A stretch of 64,000 nucleotides of DNA from Desulfobacteraceae bacterium (GTDB lineage Bacteria; Desulfobacterota; Desulfobacteria; Desulfobacterales; Desulfobacteraceae), in contig JAAEMK010000200.1 of assembly GCA_024225635.1 (NCBI GenBank), positions 50,489 to 114,488 on the forward strand, written 5' to 3'. The first letter of the stretch is position 1; each line of letters begins with the position of its first letter. The position numbers were made by a program, and so were the translations under genes. The notes under the pieces are model-generated. The model searched no databases. It saw only the letters and a program-made list of their open reading frames with translations, and was not told where the DNA came from. Below, piece after piece: positions 40,820-50,635 of this stretch.

Positions 40820-42268
40820 TTACTTGGTGAGGCGCACTACTATGAAGTTGGTGTTGCCCCGCCTGAAAAGGAGCTGTACCTGCTGCCCTTTTTTGATCTC
40901 GGACAACACATCCAGGTACTGCTCAACCGTGGCGACCCGTACATGGTTCACCTCTTTCAGGAGATCCCCCCGCCGGATGCCGGTACCGGCAGCCTTGCCG
41001 TCGGGCTTGATATCCGCTACCACAAGCCCGCGGACATTCCTGGCGTAGCCGAAATCATTGGCATTGGAAGGATCGAGTTCCTGAAATCCCAATCCAAAGG
41101 GATCAAACCCGGTATCGGAAAGCGCCACTGCTGCCTCGGCTTCGCTTCGTTTTGCAAGGACGACATGCACGGTCTTCTCCTTGCCCTCCCGTATCAGGGT
41201 GACGGGGATCTTCTTACCAACCCCCAGGCCCGCGACGGCAGCCGAGAGATCCCTGCTGGTTTTCACCCGCTCCCCCTTGACATGGGTCACGATATCACCG
41301 GGTTCAATACCGGCCTTGTCCGCGGGATCGTTTTTATACACCTTTGCCACAAGCACACCGGACTTCTCCTCGAGGTTGTAATACCCGGCAAGCTCGGGGG
41401 TGATATCCTGGATGGCGACGCCCATCCATCCACGGATGACCTCACCTGAATCCCGGAGCTGTTCAATGATGCCGCCGGCAAGCTTTGAGGGAATGGCAAA
41501 GCCGATGCCCTGGCCCGACGCGACAATGGCGGTATTGATTCCCACCACCTCACCCTCGAGGTTCAGAAGGGGCCCGCCGCTGTTACCGGGGTTGATGGAT
41601 GCGTCCGTCTGGATAAAATCATCATAGGGCCCGGAGCCGATGATGCGGCCCTTGGCACTGACGATTCCCGCCGTAACGGTCTGCTCGAGGCCAAAGGGAC
41701 TTCCGATGGCGACCACCCAGGTGCCCACCTCCAGGGATTCTGAATCCCCCAGCTCAAGGTGTTCAAGGTCGTCCGCCTCCACCTTGATCAGGGCAAGATC
41801 GGTCTTTGGATCGGCCCCCACGATTTTGGCATCATACTCTTTCTCGTTATAAAGCTTCACCCGGATCTCGTCGGCCTCGGCCACCACATGGTTGTTGGTG
41901 ACGATATAACCGTCACGGCTGATGATGAATCCTGATCCAAGGCTCTGCTGCTTGTAATCCCGCTGGGGCTGCTGGCGCATGAAGGGCTCGAAAAAATCCC
42001 GAAACGGATTTTCGCCACCGCCACCGCCACCGCCGCCAAAGGGCTGGCCAAAGAAATGCTTGAACACCCTGCCCCCGCCCTTAGTGACCTTGACCGTCCT
42101 GATGTTCACCACTGCGGGTTTTGCCTGCTTGGCAAGCTCGCTGAAGCTTGCCGGCACCATGGGCACGGATTTCCCCCAGGAAGCCGCGGAAGGCATGGAC
42201 ACCGAAATCACCAACGCCAGGCAGGCAACAGACAGAAAAAAACGCCGTAGGTTTCTATTTAAATTCAT
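40820..42268 (-). CDS. degP: Periplasmic serine protease/chaperone, Do (DegP/HtrA) family
   Basis: A 482-residue exported trypsin-fold protease. Order: signal peptide (about 1-33), protease domain with catalytic His in VTNNHVV, Asp in KTDLALIKVE and Ser in NPGNSGGPLLN, then two PDZ domains (VLVAKVYKNDPADKAGIEPGDIV and GLVVADIKPDGKAAGTGIRRGDLL). A Gly-rich loop (GQPFGGGGGGGGEN) lies in the N-terminal LA region. It degrades or refolds misfolded envelope proteins. ATG 42268 has GGAG 8 nt upstream. It is downstream of the two-component genes on the same strand. Confidence 0.94.
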   Translation of the reverse strand: MNLNRNLRRFFLSVACLALVISVSMPSAASWGKSVPMVPASFSELAKQAKPAVVNIRTVKVTKGGGRVFKHFFGQPFGGGGGGGGENPFRDFFEPFMRQQPQRDYKQQSLGSGFIISRDGYIVTNNHVVAEADEIRVKLYNEKEYDAKIVGADPKTDLALIKVEADDLEHLELGDSESLEVGTWVVAIGSPFGLEQTVTAGIVSAKGRIIGSGPYDDFIQTDASINPGNSGGPLLNLEGEVVGINTAIVASGQGIGFAIPSKLAGGIIEQLRDSGEVIRGWMGVAIQDITPELAGYYNLEEKSGVLVAKVYKNDPADKAGIEPGDIVTHVKGERVKTSRDLSAAVAGLGVGKKIPVTLIREGKEKTVHVVLAKRSEAEAAVALSDTGFDPFGLGFQELDPSNANDFGYARNVRGLVVADIKPDGKAAGTGIRRGDLLKEVNHVRVATVEQYLDVLSEIKKGQQVQLLFRRGNTNFIVVRLTK

Positions 42269-42396
42269 TGTCAAACTCCTCTCCCGGATTTGCCGGAATT
42301 TCAAATTATTGTCATTATGGTTATCTTCGCCATGAAGTTTCAGACGCCCGTGGCGCCGATCTCATTTAGACATACTATAATGCAGAAAGATAACGG

Positions 42397-43806
42397 TTAA
42401 ATGACCCGAAGATTACCTTTTGGTAATGAAATGGAAAAACAGGAGCCGCCATTGACAACACTGCTGACGGTCACATCCCCGCCGTGGCTCCTGGCAATGA
42501 CCCGGGCAAGGCAGAGCCCCAAGCCCGCGCCCGCCTCGCTCCGGGAGGGATCGACCCTGTAGAAGCGCTCGAATATGCGCCCACGATCTTCCTCCCCGAT
42601 CCCCTCACCCGTGTCGTGGACCCGGATCTCCACCCGGTCGGAAGGATCGGCGTCAACTTCGATCCACACCCGGCCCCGGGCCGGGGTGTATTTAAGGGCG
42701 TTGTCCATGAGGTTGGTAAGACAGCGCTGGAGCATGCCGATATCCGCCATCACTTGGGCACCGCCCGGGACGGAGCACTCAAGCCCCACCCCCTTGTCCT
42801 CGGCCACCGGCGCGAACAGGTCACAGGCCTCGGCCACAAGGGCCGAGACATCCACCGGCTCAAACCGGAATCCCCCCTCCCCGGCATCGGCCCTGGAGAT
42901 CACCAGCATGGTGTTGATCATGTCAAGGAGCCGGTCGGACTCCTCGATGGTGGAGGCGGCCATGGATTCAAAGGCCTGCCTGTCGCCCCCCTGGACCAGG
43001 GTGATCTCGGCAAGCCCCCGGATGCGGGTGATGGGACTCTTAAGATCATGGGCGATGTTGTCGCTCATCTCCCGGATGCTGGCCACAAGCCCGGCAATCC
43101 TGTCCAGCATTTTGTTAAATGTCTTTGCAAGGTAATCCAGCTCGTCCTGGTTGCCGGTCTCAGGCACCCTGGCATCCAGGTTGGACCCGGAGATCCGGGA
43201 GGCGGTTTCGGTGACGGCCCCCACCCCGGCAAGGGCTTTCCTGGACAGGAACCATCCGCACAGGGCGGACAGGAGCACCACAACGGCCATGGCAACGATG
43301 AACACCCGCTTGAACGCTACAAAAAAATGGGAATAGGTCTCCATGGAGAGCCCTGTCTGGAGAATCACCCCGGGACCTGAAAAATGATAGAGCACCCTCA
43401 CCCGCTGGGAATCGGGCCTGAGAGCGACGGTCTCAAACACGTTTTTCTTCCCTGAGATCAATCCCTTGACAGCCTCCTCCCCCACCCGGAGGTTCTTCCA
43501 GTAGGCCATGTGGGAGGTGGCGAACACCTGGCCGTTGGGGTAGAGCAGCCGGAAAAAGATCTTCTTCTCCCCTGCCGCCCGGGCCTCGAGCACGGCCAGG
43601 TTTTTCACGCCGGTAACCCCCTTCATGGAGAGCACCGCCGAAAACCCGTTGGCCTTGTCAAGGAGATCCTGATCGATCCTGTTCAATATGGTGCGGGAGA
43701 CAAGGAAATAAAAAAGGATGAACGCGACACAGGAGGAAACGGTGAAAATGCCCGCATACCAGAGGGTGAGCCTGAAAGCCAGGGTCCTGAAAAGCTTAGG
43801 CATCAT
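42397..43806 (-). CDS. Sensor histidine kinase (CusS/heavy-metal type architecture)
   Basis: A 469-residue membrane kinase: transmembrane helix 1 (about 10-32), periplasmic sensor (about 33-165), helix 2 (about 166-190), HAMP, a HisKA domain with the phospho-acceptor in HDLKSPITRIRG (about residue 250), and an ATPase domain with N box NLMDNALKYT, G1 HDTGEGIGEEDRGRIFERFYR and G2 GAGLGLCLA. It phosphorylates the OmpR-type regulator encoded just upstream, whose stop codon it overlaps by 11 nt. The stimulus is unknown; the position before degP suggests an envelope signal, by inference only. Confidence 0.92.
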   Translation of the reverse strand: MMPKLFRTLAFRLTLWYAGIFTVSSCVAFILFYFLVSRTILNRIDQDLLDKANGFSAVLSMKGVTGVKNLAVLEARAAGEKKIFFRLLYPNGQVFATSHMAYWKNLRVGEEAVKGLISGKKNVFETVALRPDSQRVRVLYHFSGPGVILQTGLSMETYSHFFVAFKRVFIVAMAVVVLLSALCGWFLSRKALAGVGAVTETASRISGSNLDARVPETGNQDELDYLAKTFNKMLDRIAGLVASIREMSDNIAHDLKSPITRIRGLAEITLVQGGDRQAFESMAASTIEESDRLLDMINTMLVISRADAGEGGFRFEPVDVSALVAEACDLFAPVAEDKGVGLECSVPGGAQVMADIGMLQRCLTNLMDNALKYTPARGRVWIEVDADPSDRVEIRVHDTGEGIGEEDRGRIFERFYRVDPSRSEAGAGLGLCLARVIARSHGGDVTVSSVVNGGSCFSISLPKGNLRVI

Positions 43807-44479
43807 CCGCCAGCCTCAGGACATAGCCCGCCCCCCGGACCGTATGGATCAGCCGTGAACCAAACCCCTTGTCAACCTTGTCCCGGAGCCTGCATACCCG
43901 GGCCTCCACCACATTGGTCATGGGGTCGAAGTTATAGTTCCAGACATGCTCCATGATCATGGTCTTTGACACGACCCGCTCCTGGTTCCGCAGGAGATAT
44001 TCCAGCAGGGAAAACTCCAGGGGCTGGAGCTCCACAAACTTGCCCCCCCGTCTCACCTCCCGTTTCAGAAGATCCATGACAAGGTCCCCGCAACTGAGGG
44101 ATGTGGGATCGGTGACGCCGCCTGCCCGGCGCATCAGGGCCTGTATCCTGGCCAGGAGCTCGGAAAAGGCGAATGGTTTGGTCAGGTAGTCGTCGGCGCC
44201 GGCCTCGAGCCCCTTGACCCGGTCGTCCACCCGGTCCTTTGCGCTCAAAACAATGACCGGGGTGTTGACCTTTTCAGACCTGAGCCGTTTGATGAGGGAG
44301 AGGCCGTCAAGCCCGGGCAGCATGATATCCACCACCATCAGGTCGGTCTCTTCAACCAGTGCCATGTGAAGCCCGTCACTGCCGTTGGCGGCATGGTCCA
44401 CCACAAATCCGGCGGCCGTAAGCCCCTTGACCACAAAGTCGGCAATCTTGACATCATCCTCAACCAGCAAGATTCTCAT
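43796..44479 (-). CDS. OmpR-family response regulator
   Basis: A 227-residue DNA-binding regulator. The receiver domain starts MRILLVEDDVKIADFVVKGL, with the phospho-Asp in LMVVDIMLPGLDG (about residue 51), then VIVLSAKD and the conserved Lys in DDYLTKPFAFSELLARI. The C-terminal winged helix (about 130-227) has LQPLEFSLLEYLLRNQERVVS and RVCRLRDKVDKGF...IHTVRGAGYVL. ATG 44479 is preferred over 44500 because GGGG lies 8 nt upstream and the fold begins there. It overlaps the kinase gene. Confidence 0.94.
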   Translation of the reverse strand: MRILLVEDDVKIADFVVKGLTAAGFVVDHAANGSDGLHMALVEETDLMVVDIMLPGLDGLSLIKRLRSEKVNTPVIVLSAKDRVDDRVKGLEAGADDYLTKPFAFSELLARIQALMRRAGGVTDPTSLSCGDLVMDLLKREVRRGGKFVELQPLEFSLLEYLLRNQERVVSKTMIMEHVWNYNFDPMTNVVEARVCRLRDKVDKGFGSRLIHTVRGAGYVLRLADDA

Positions 44480-44717
44480 GTTTAAACCCCTGCCCTCCAT
44501 ATAAGTTTGATTATAAATTCACGTTTTCGTTTCAACCTTTCATATTAATCATAGGAGAGGGACAAAATAAAGGGAAAACCCGGACGGACAAACCCGATTG
44601 ATTTACCTGGAAAAAAACTGTATAGTACCTTTCGTAAAAACAGCCCATGACGACACTTTTTTTTAATAAATCAAGAAGGGAAGCGCCATGGAATTAAACC
44701 TTTAAGGAATGTTTTTA

Positions 44718-44939
44718 ATGAAATATTACTGGTGGCCGCTCCAGGCGGGACTCGTACTTGTGTCCCTCTTTTTCCTGACCTTTGGCATCGATCTCCTGGT
44801 CGGAGCATACTCCCTGAATGACCCATTCTACTTTATCATGACCTTTTTTGCCGCATGCCTGATCATTCTCATCAGCCTGACCCTGCTGGTGGGATTCATT
44901 ATCAGGATGGCAGGGGTTTACAAGAGACTTAAAAAATAA
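44718..44939 (+). CDS. Small membrane protein, two helices
   Basis: A 73-residue protein with two predicted transmembrane helices (about residues 5-26 and 38-62), a short acidic loop LNDPFY, and a basic C-terminal tail VYKRLKK. No family is recognised. AAGGA lies 9 nt before ATG 44718, better than the ATG at 44709. It ends 4 nt before the ABC-F gene, so the two are probably co-transcribed. Confidence 0.6.
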   Translation: MKYYWWPLQAGLVLVSLFFLTFGIDLLVGAYSLNDPFYFIMTFFAACLIILISLTLLVGFIIRMAGVYKRLKK

Positions 44940-44943
44940 TCCT

Positions 44944-46743
44944 ATGACACTCGTTTTCAGCTATCGATCCATTTTCAAATCCTATGGCGACACCCCGGTG
45001 TTTGATGATCTCACCATCAACTTCAAGGATGACGAACGCCTGGGCCTCATCGGCAGCAACGGCTCCGGCAAATCAACCCTTCTCAAACTCATTGCGGAGG
45101 AAGACACCCCGGAAGAGGGAGAACGCTATCTCAAGAAGAACACCCGGCTTGTATACCTGCCCCAGAAGGACCGGCTCGACCCGGACAAAACCATCCGGGA
45201 GACCCTGTTTGACGGCCTTTCCCAGGAAAACCTGGAGGAACAGGAACAGTACCGGCGGGTCAAGAAGATGATCGGCCTGGGAGGCTTTCAAGACCCCTCC
45301 CAATGCTGCGGCACCCTGTCCGGCGGATGGCGGAAACGCCTTGCCATCACAAGGGCCCTGAGCCTTGCCCCGGACATCCTGATGCTGGATGAGCCCACCA
45401 ACCACCTTGACATCAGCGGCATCCTGTGGCTCGAGTCACTGCTCAGGAATCCCGACTTCGCCTTTGTGGTCGTAAGCCATGACCGCTGTTTTCTCGAGGC
45501 TGCCTGCAAGACCGTCACAGAGCTTGGCCGGTGCTATCCCGAAGGCTTCCTGAAGATCAACGGCGGATACAACACGTTTATGAAGGAGCAGCAGCGGATT
45601 CTCGACACCCAGATGAAGCAGGAGGAGGTCCTTTCCAACAAGATGCGCCGGGAGACCGAATGGCTGAGACAGGGCGCCAAGGCAAGGTCCACCAAAGCAA
45701 AATACCGCATCGACCAGGCCGGCAAACTCGGAAACGACCTCTCCGACATCAAAATGAGAAACCGGCAGACCAACCGGGTAAAGATCGATTTCAACGCAAC
45801 CAACCGGAAAACCAAAAAGCTTCTCACCTGTGAAGGCATCGGCAAATCCCTGGGGGACAAGCAGCTCTTTTCCAATATCGACCTGGAGCTTCTTCCCGGC
45901 ACCCGGCTGGGACTTGTGGGGGACAACGGCTGCGGCAAGACCACCTTCATGAATCTCATCGAGGGACAGCTGGAACCGGACCAGGGAACCGTCAAGCGGG
46001 CGGAAAAGCTCCGGGTGGCCATATTCGACCAGAACAGGTCGAGGCTTGACCCGGACATGACCCTGAAAGAGGCGCTGAGCCCCACCGGAGACTCGGTGGT
46101 GTACAAGGGACACAGCACCCATGTGGTTTCCTGGGCCAAACGCTTTCTGTTTACCCCGAAGCAGCTCACCCTGCCGGTACGGCGGCTCTCCGGCGGTGAG
46201 AAGGCACGGATACTCATCGCAAATATCATGCTCCAGCCGGCAGACCTTCTCCTCCTCGATGAGCCGACAAACGATCTTGACATCCCCTCCCTCGAGATTC
46301 TTGAGCAAAGCCTGGTGGAGTTTCCCGGAGCCATTGTCCTGGTCTCCCATGACCGGTATCTCCTGGACCGGGTCGCCACCCGCATCCTCCATTTTGACGG
46401 CAAGGGCGGCACAGGACTCTATGCGGACACCAGCCAGTGCCTGAACGAAAAAGCGCCGGCCAAAAAAGCCAAAAAGGCGGCCAAGGCAAAGCCGGTCAAA
46501 CCCAAAAAGAAAACCATCAAGTTCTCCTACAAGGATAAATATGAACTCGAGCAGATGGAAACCAAAATCCTTGAAGCGGAAACAGCGGTCAGTGAACTTG
46601 AGCATGCCATGGAGGACCAGCTGGTGATGTCGGACCCGGAACAGCTGAGGGATGTCTGTTCCAGGCTTCAACAGTCCCAGGAGGAGGTTGAACGGCTCTA
46701 TGCACGCTGGGAGGAACTGGAAGAACTGAAAAGCCTCTCCTGA
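44944..46743 (+). CDS. uup: ABC-F family ATPase (Uup-like)
   Basis: A 599-residue soluble protein with two ABC domains and no membrane segment. Domain 1: Walker A GSNGSGKST, signature LSGGWRKR, Walker B LMLDEPTNHLD. The ABC-F linker (RRETEWLRQGAKARSTKAK) follows. Domain 2: GDNGCGKTT, LSGGEKAR, LLLDEPTNDLD. The C terminus has a Lys/Ala-rich tract and an antiparallel coiled coil (YKDKYELEQMETKILEAE...), as in Uup. Such proteins act on ribosomes or on DNA structures. It follows a small membrane protein gene by 4 nt. Confidence 0.88.
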   Translation: MTLVFSYRSIFKSYGDTPVFDDLTINFKDDERLGLIGSNGSGKSTLLKLIAEEDTPEEGERYLKKNTRLVYLPQKDRLDPDKTIRETLFDGLSQENLEEQEQYRRVKKMIGLGGFQDPSQCCGTLSGGWRKRLAITRALSLAPDILMLDEPTNHLDISGILWLESLLRNPDFAFVVVSHDRCFLEAACKTVTELGRCYPEGFLKINGGYNTFMKEQQRILDTQMKQEEVLSNKMRRETEWLRQGAKARSTKAKYRIDQAGKLGNDLSDIKMRNRQTNRVKIDFNATNRKTKKLLTCEGIGKSLGDKQLFSNIDLELLPGTRLGLVGDNGCGKTTFMNLIEGQLEPDQGTVKRAEKLRVAIFDQNRSRLDPDMTLKEALSPTGDSVVYKGHSTHVVSWAKRFLFTPKQLTLPVRRLSGGEKARILIANIMLQPADLLLLDEPTNDLDIPSLEILEQSLVEFPGAIVLVSHDRYLLDRVATRILHFDGKGGTGLYADTSQCLNEKAPAKKAKKAAKAKPVKPKKKTIKFSYKDKYELEQMETKILEAETAVSELEHAMEDQLVMSDPEQLRDVCSRLQQSQEEVERLYARWEELEELKSLS

Positions 46744-46783
46744 CCCTTCCGGGGGTAAAAACCGGTTCGGCGCCCAAATAATC

Positions 46784-46812
46784 TTGACCGCCGGGCGGAT
46801 CAATGATATATA
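46784..46812 (+). promoter_or_regulatory. Promoter of the rpsF operon
   Basis: TTGACC (46784-46789), 17-nt spacer, TATATA (46807-46812). Transcription would start near 46819, giving a leader of about 130 nt. Confidence 0.6.
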
Positions 46813-46830
46813 ACCCTACTTTTGTAAAGC

Positions 46831-46922
46831 ATCCACAATCGGTGGATATGCACCATGGCGCCCTGCAATAAAAATAAGGGGTGCTGTTTTTAATCCTTGC
46901 TCCGGTAACTAACAGCCGGGGC
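46831..46922 (+). promoter_or_regulatory. Structured rpsF leader, candidate S6:S18 binding site
   Basis: Two hairpins are visible: ATCCAC/GTGGAT (46831-46847) and GCTCCGG/CCGGGGC (46899-46905 with 46916-46922, loop TAACTAACAG). Leaders of rpsF in many bacteria bind the S6:S18 complex through a hairpin that contains a CCG element; the second hairpin is the candidate. No covariance test was possible. Confidence 0.4.
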
Positions 46923-46947
46923 TTTAATATCCGTAAGGAGACAGAGT

Positions 46948-47415
46948 ATGAGAATGTATGAAACCATTTTTATCGCTGACCCCGATCTTCAAGATGAAGT
47001 TCGGAAAACCCTGTTCGAAAAATACAAGAGCATCCTCGTTCAAGAGGGTGGCATCCTTGCCAATTTCGACGACTGGGGAAACAAAAAACTGGCCTATGAG
47101 ATAGCCAAAAAACCCAGGGGTCACTATGTATGCATGACCTATGGCGGAACAGGCGAGCTCATCACAGAGCTCGAGCGTAACTTCCGCCTGGATGACAAAG
47201 TTCTCAAGTACATGACCATCCTCCTTGAAAAAGACGTTAATCCCGATGCCCTCAAGCAGCAGATAGACGATGAGGCCAAGGCTGAGGCTGAGGCTGAAGC
47301 TGAGGCCGAGGCTGCCAAGGCTGAGGAAGCCAAGGCTGAAGAGGCAGAAGAGACGAGCGCGGACGAGACTGTTGAAGTAGAAGCGGAAACAGAAGAGAAA
47401 GAGGAGGAGAAATAG
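46948..47415 (+). CDS. rpsF: 30S ribosomal protein S6 with long acidic tail
   Basis: A 155-residue S6. The first ~100 residues are the normal fold ([59 protein letters not shown]). A C-terminal extension of about 50 residues made of Ala/Glu/Lys repeats ([19 protein letters not shown]...) follows. AAGGAG lies 8 nt before ATG 46948. It heads the run rpsF-rpsR-DUF2232-rplI-dnaB-hflX. Confidence 0.96.
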   Translation: MRMYETIFIADPDLQDEVRKTLFEKYKSILVQEGGILANFDDWGNKKLAYEIAKKPRGHYVCMTYGGTGELITELERNFRLDDKVLKYMTILLEKDVNPDALKQQIDDEAKAEAEAEAEAEAAKAEEAKAEEAEETSADETVEVEAETEEKEEEK

Positions 47416-47416
47416 G

Positions 47417-47668
47417 ATGGCCTTTCAGCGACGAAACACCAAAAAAAGATTTTACCAGCGCCGTAAAGTTTGCAGGTTCTGTGCGGATTCCACCCTTGAG
47501 ATCAACTACAAGGATGGAAAGGCCCTGAGACCCTTTATCACAGAGCGGGGCAAGATCATCCCCAGAAGAATCACAGGCACCTGCGCCAAGCACCAGAGGG
47601 TTCTTTCAACCGCCATCAAACAGGCAAGAACCATTGCCCTGTTGCCCTATGTGGGAAAACTCAGTTAG
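47417..47668 (+). CDS. rpsR: 30S ribosomal protein S18
   Basis: An 83-residue S18, binding partner of S6 on the small subunit. [43 protein letters not shown] is the family signature. Length is normal. It starts 1 nt after the rpsF stop. Confidence 0.97.
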   Translation: MAFQRRNTKKRFYQRRKVCRFCADSTLEINYKDGKALRPFITERGKIIPRRITGTCAKHQRVLSTAIKQARTIALLPYVGKLS

Positions 47669-47699
47669 GCTGGGAACAGCCCGCTAGCGGAGAGTAACA

Positions 47700-48668
47700 T
47701 TGACCGTACAAAGAGCGTTAAATTCGGTGGCCAGGGATTGCATCATGGGAGTATCCGTCTCCCTGCTGATTTTTTCGGCAACCCTTTACCTGCCGCTGCT
47801 CGGATTCTTCCTTGCCCTGATTCTTCCCATGCCCGTGACCTTTTACAGGCTCAAGCTGGGCAGAAACCTGGGCGCCCTAATAATGACGGCGGCTTTCGGC
47901 GTTATCGCGGGTGTTACGGGAGGGATATCCCTTGACGTACTCTTTTTCGGCGCACTGCTGCTTACCGGTTTTTTCCTGGGGGAATTTATCGAGATGCATG
48001 TTCCGGTTGAAAAGGTGGGACTCTATACCTGCCTGACAACCATGGGAACCTGCCTCCTGGTTCTATTTCTCCACTCGGTCACCGTAGGCCAGGATCTTTT
48101 CTCCATGGTATCGAACTATGTCGGTGCCAACCTTGAAATGACCATGGCCCTGTACTCCGGCATGGGAGTTCCCCAGGAGAGCATAGACATGATCTCCCGG
48201 TCCATCGACACCATCCACTATGTGATGGTCAGGATCATGCCGGCGTTGTTTTCCATGATGATCATGTTCGTGGTCTGGGTAAACATCCTGTTCATCAAAA
48301 CCATATTGATGAAAAAGGGGATACCTCTTACCCAGCTTGAAAACCTCAGGCAATGGAGGGCTCCGGAACAGCTTGTATGGCTGGCCATTGCGTTCACCAT
48401 GCTCTTGCTGGTACCGGTAACGGGTCTCAAGATCCTGGGACTCAACTGCATCCTCATGCTCATGCCCGTTTATTTTTTCCAGGGCATAGCGGTTGTATCC
48501 TTTGTGTTTGAGAAACGGCGCTTCCCCGGGATGCTGAGATTTTTCATCTACAGCATCATCGCAATTCAGCAGATTTTTCTCTTTATTGTTGTGGGACTCG
48601 GTTTTTTTGACACATGGATCGACTTCAGGAAACTCGGCGCAGCCGGTGACGGGAAGAAACAAAACTAA
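47700..48668 (+). CDS. DUF2232 (YybS-like) membrane protein
   Basis: A 322-residue polytopic membrane protein with about eight hydrophobic segments. The pattern LPMPVTFYRLKLGRNLGAL early and NLRQWRAPEQLVWLAIA later, together with the location between rpsR and rplI, identifies DUF2232, found at this place in many delta-type bacteria and Firmicutes. Its function is unknown. Start is TTG 47700 with GGAGAG 5 nt upstream; a later ATG at 47742 or nearby would cut into the first helix. Confidence 0.8.
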   Translation: MTVQRALNSVARDCIMGVSVSLLIFSATLYLPLLGFFLALILPMPVTFYRLKLGRNLGALIMTAAFGVIAGVTGGISLDVLFFGALLLTGFFLGEFIEMHVPVEKVGLYTCLTTMGTCLLVLFLHSVTVGQDLFSMVSNYVGANLEMTMALYSGMGVPQESIDMISRSIDTIHYVMVRIMPALFSMMIMFVVWVNILFIKTILMKKGIPLTQLENLRQWRAPEQLVWLAIAFTMLLLVPVTGLKILGLNCILMLMPVYFFQGIAVVSFVFEKRRFPGMLRFFIYSIIAIQQIFLFIVVGLGFFDTWIDFRKLGAAGDGKKQN

Positions 48669-48730
48669 ACAGATATGATCAGAAATAAGTTCCAGCCTGT
48701 CATCAGGTTGAACCTTTATCGGAGGTTGAA

Positions 48731-49186
48731 ATGAAAGTAATACTGAAAGAGACAATAGACACTCTCGGCATTGTTGGCTCAGAGTGCAACGTTGCACCGG
48801 GCTATGCCCGCAACTACCTGCTGCCCCAGGGCAAGGCCATCGAGGCCACTCCCCAGAACAAAAAGGTCATCGAGCAGGCCAAGGCCAAGTTCGAGCTCCA
48901 GATCGCAAAAGAGAGAAAACTTGCCCAGGAGATGGCTGACCGCCTCAAGACAGTCGAGGTCACCATCAAGGCCAAGGTTCATGAGGAGACCAGACTCTAC
49001 GGCTCCATCACGACCCATGACATCAAGACTGCCCTCAACGCCCAGGAGATCACCCTTGAGCGTAGGTCCATCCTTCTTGCCGAGCCCATCCGGGAGACCG
49101 GTGAGTACAAGGTACCCATCCGTCTCTACAAGGATGTTGAACCGGAAATCACCGTCAAGGTAGTACCGGAAGAAGACACCAAATAA
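48731..49186 (+). CDS. rplI: 50S ribosomal protein L9
   Basis: A 151-residue L9: N-terminal domain MKVILKETIDTLGIVGSECNVAPGYARNYLLPQGKA, the long connecting helix, and C-terminal domain LYGSITTHDIKTALNAQ...RLYKDVEPEITVKVVPE. Normal length. GGAGG precedes ATG 48731. Confidence 0.97.
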   Translation: MKVILKETIDTLGIVGSECNVAPGYARNYLLPQGKAIEATPQNKKVIEQAKAKFELQIAKERKLAQEMADRLKTVEVTIKAKVHEETRLYGSITTHDIKTALNAQEITLERRSILLAEPIRETGEYKVPIRLYKDVEPEITVKVVPEEDTK

Positions 49187-49252
49187 ATACCCGCCTTGCC
49201 GTTGCCCGCCATTTTCGGGCAACGGCAGGCTCTCCTGAGAGCTGCAGCACCA

Positions 49253-50623
49253 ATGAATCAAAAAACAACGAAAGACCCCTTGCTGAACAAGGTCCCGCCC
49301 CACGACCTTGACGCTGAAGAGGCGGTGTTGAGCGCCCTCCTCATCGATAACGATAACCTCTACGACGTAATCGAAATCCTAAAGCCCGAAGATTTCTACA
49401 AAAAAGCCCATCAAAAAATATACGCGGCCATTCTGGAGCTCTTTTCCAGGGACGAACCCGCCGATCTTGTAACCGTCGCATCGAGGCTGAACGAGAAGGA
49501 GGAACTTGAAGAATCAGGAGGAGCTGCGCTTCTGGCCTCCATCGCGGACTCGGCCCCCATGGCCGTCAACGGGGTTCACTACGCAAACATCATCAAGGGG
49601 AAATCCTCCCTTCGCGCCCTGATCTCAAGCGCATCATCCATCATCGACCGGGCTCTCAAGGACCATGGAAATGTTGAGGAGATCATCGACTTTGCGGAAA
49701 ACCAGGTGTTCAAGATAGCCGAGGCAAAGGGCGGAAAATCCTTCTCAAGCCTTGGGCAGCTCATAGACATGAACATCGACACCCTGGAGGAGCGCCAGGG
49801 ATCAACCGGAGGACTCTCAGGCCTGTCCACCGGATATGCGAGGCTCGACTCCCTCACCTCTGGACTGCAGAAGGCCGACCTCATCATCCTTGCGGCAAGG
49901 CCGAGTATGGGAAAGACCGCCTTTGCCCTGAACATCGCCAGGAACGTTGCAGTCGAAGAGCGGGCGCCGGTTGCCGTATTCTCCCTGGAAATGTCAAAGG
50001 ATCAGCTTTCCATGCGTCTTTTGACATCGGAATCCAAAATCGATTCCAACCGCCTGAGGACAGGCTACATCAGCCAGGAGGACTGGCAGAACGCCACCGA
50101 TGCGGCGGGCATCCTCAACGAGGTACCCATCTTCATCGACGACACACCCAACGTCACCACCCTTGAGGTTCGCGCCAAATGCAGGCGGCTCAAGATGGAA
50201 AAGGGACTCGGGCTTGTGGTGATCGACTACCTCCAGCTTATGAAGGCTCCCTTCCATTCCGACCGGCGGGACCTTGAAATTGCAGAAATCTCCCGAAACC
50301 TCAAGGCCCTTGCCAAGGAATTGGAGGTTCCGGTTATCGCCCTGTCCCAGCTCAACCGTATGCTGGAGCAGCGCGCGGAAAAACGCCCCCTCATGTCCGA
50401 CCTTCGAGAGTCCGGAGCACTGGAGCAGGATGCAGATATCATTGCATTCATCTACAGAGATGAGGTATATAATAAGGAAGAGAACAACCCCAACAAGGGC
50501 AAGGCTGAAATCATCATCGCCAAGAACAGGAACGGCTCCATCGGAACGGCCCACATGGCGTTCATCGGAGCTTACACCAGGTTTGAAGAGCTGGCCGCGG
50601 AATCCTACCAGGGGTATGAATAG
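49253..50623 (+). CDS. dnaB: Replicative DNA helicase DnaB
   Basis: A 456-residue hexameric helicase. The N-terminal domain starts VPPHDLDAEEAVLSALLIDND; the RecA-like domain has Walker A ARPSMGKTAFALNIARN (about residue 220), Walker B GLVVIDYLQLM and the motif LSQLNRMLEQRAEKRPLMSDLRESGALEQDAD. No intein. ATG 49253 is used because conserved sequence begins there; codons upstream to 49196 have no similarity. It follows rplI by 66 nt, as is common. Confidence 0.96.
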   Translation: MNQKTTKDPLLNKVPPHDLDAEEAVLSALLIDNDNLYDVIEILKPEDFYKKAHQKIYAAILELFSRDEPADLVTVASRLNEKEELEESGGAALLASIADSAPMAVNGVHYANIIKGKSSLRALISSASSIIDRALKDHGNVEEIIDFAENQVFKIAEAKGGKSFSSLGQLIDMNIDTLEERQGSTGGLSGLSTGYARLDSLTSGLQKADLIILAARPSMGKTAFALNIARNVAVEERAPVAVFSLEMSKDQLSMRLLTSESKIDSNRLRTGYISQEDWQNATDAAGILNEVPIFIDDTPNVTTLEVRAKCRRLKMEKGLGLVVIDYLQLMKAPFHSDRRDLEIAEISRNLKALAKELEVPVIALSQLNRMLEQRAEKRPLMSDLRESGALEQDADIIAFIYRDEVYNKEENNPNKGKAEIIIAKNRNGSIGTAHMAFIGAYTRFEELAAESYQGYE

Positions 50624-50635
50624 AAAAGAGGTTCG

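Noticed and set aside
45436-46803. A 455-codon open frame on the minus strand
   Set aside because: Antisense to the ABC-F ATPase with complete Walker and signature motifs; no features of its own.
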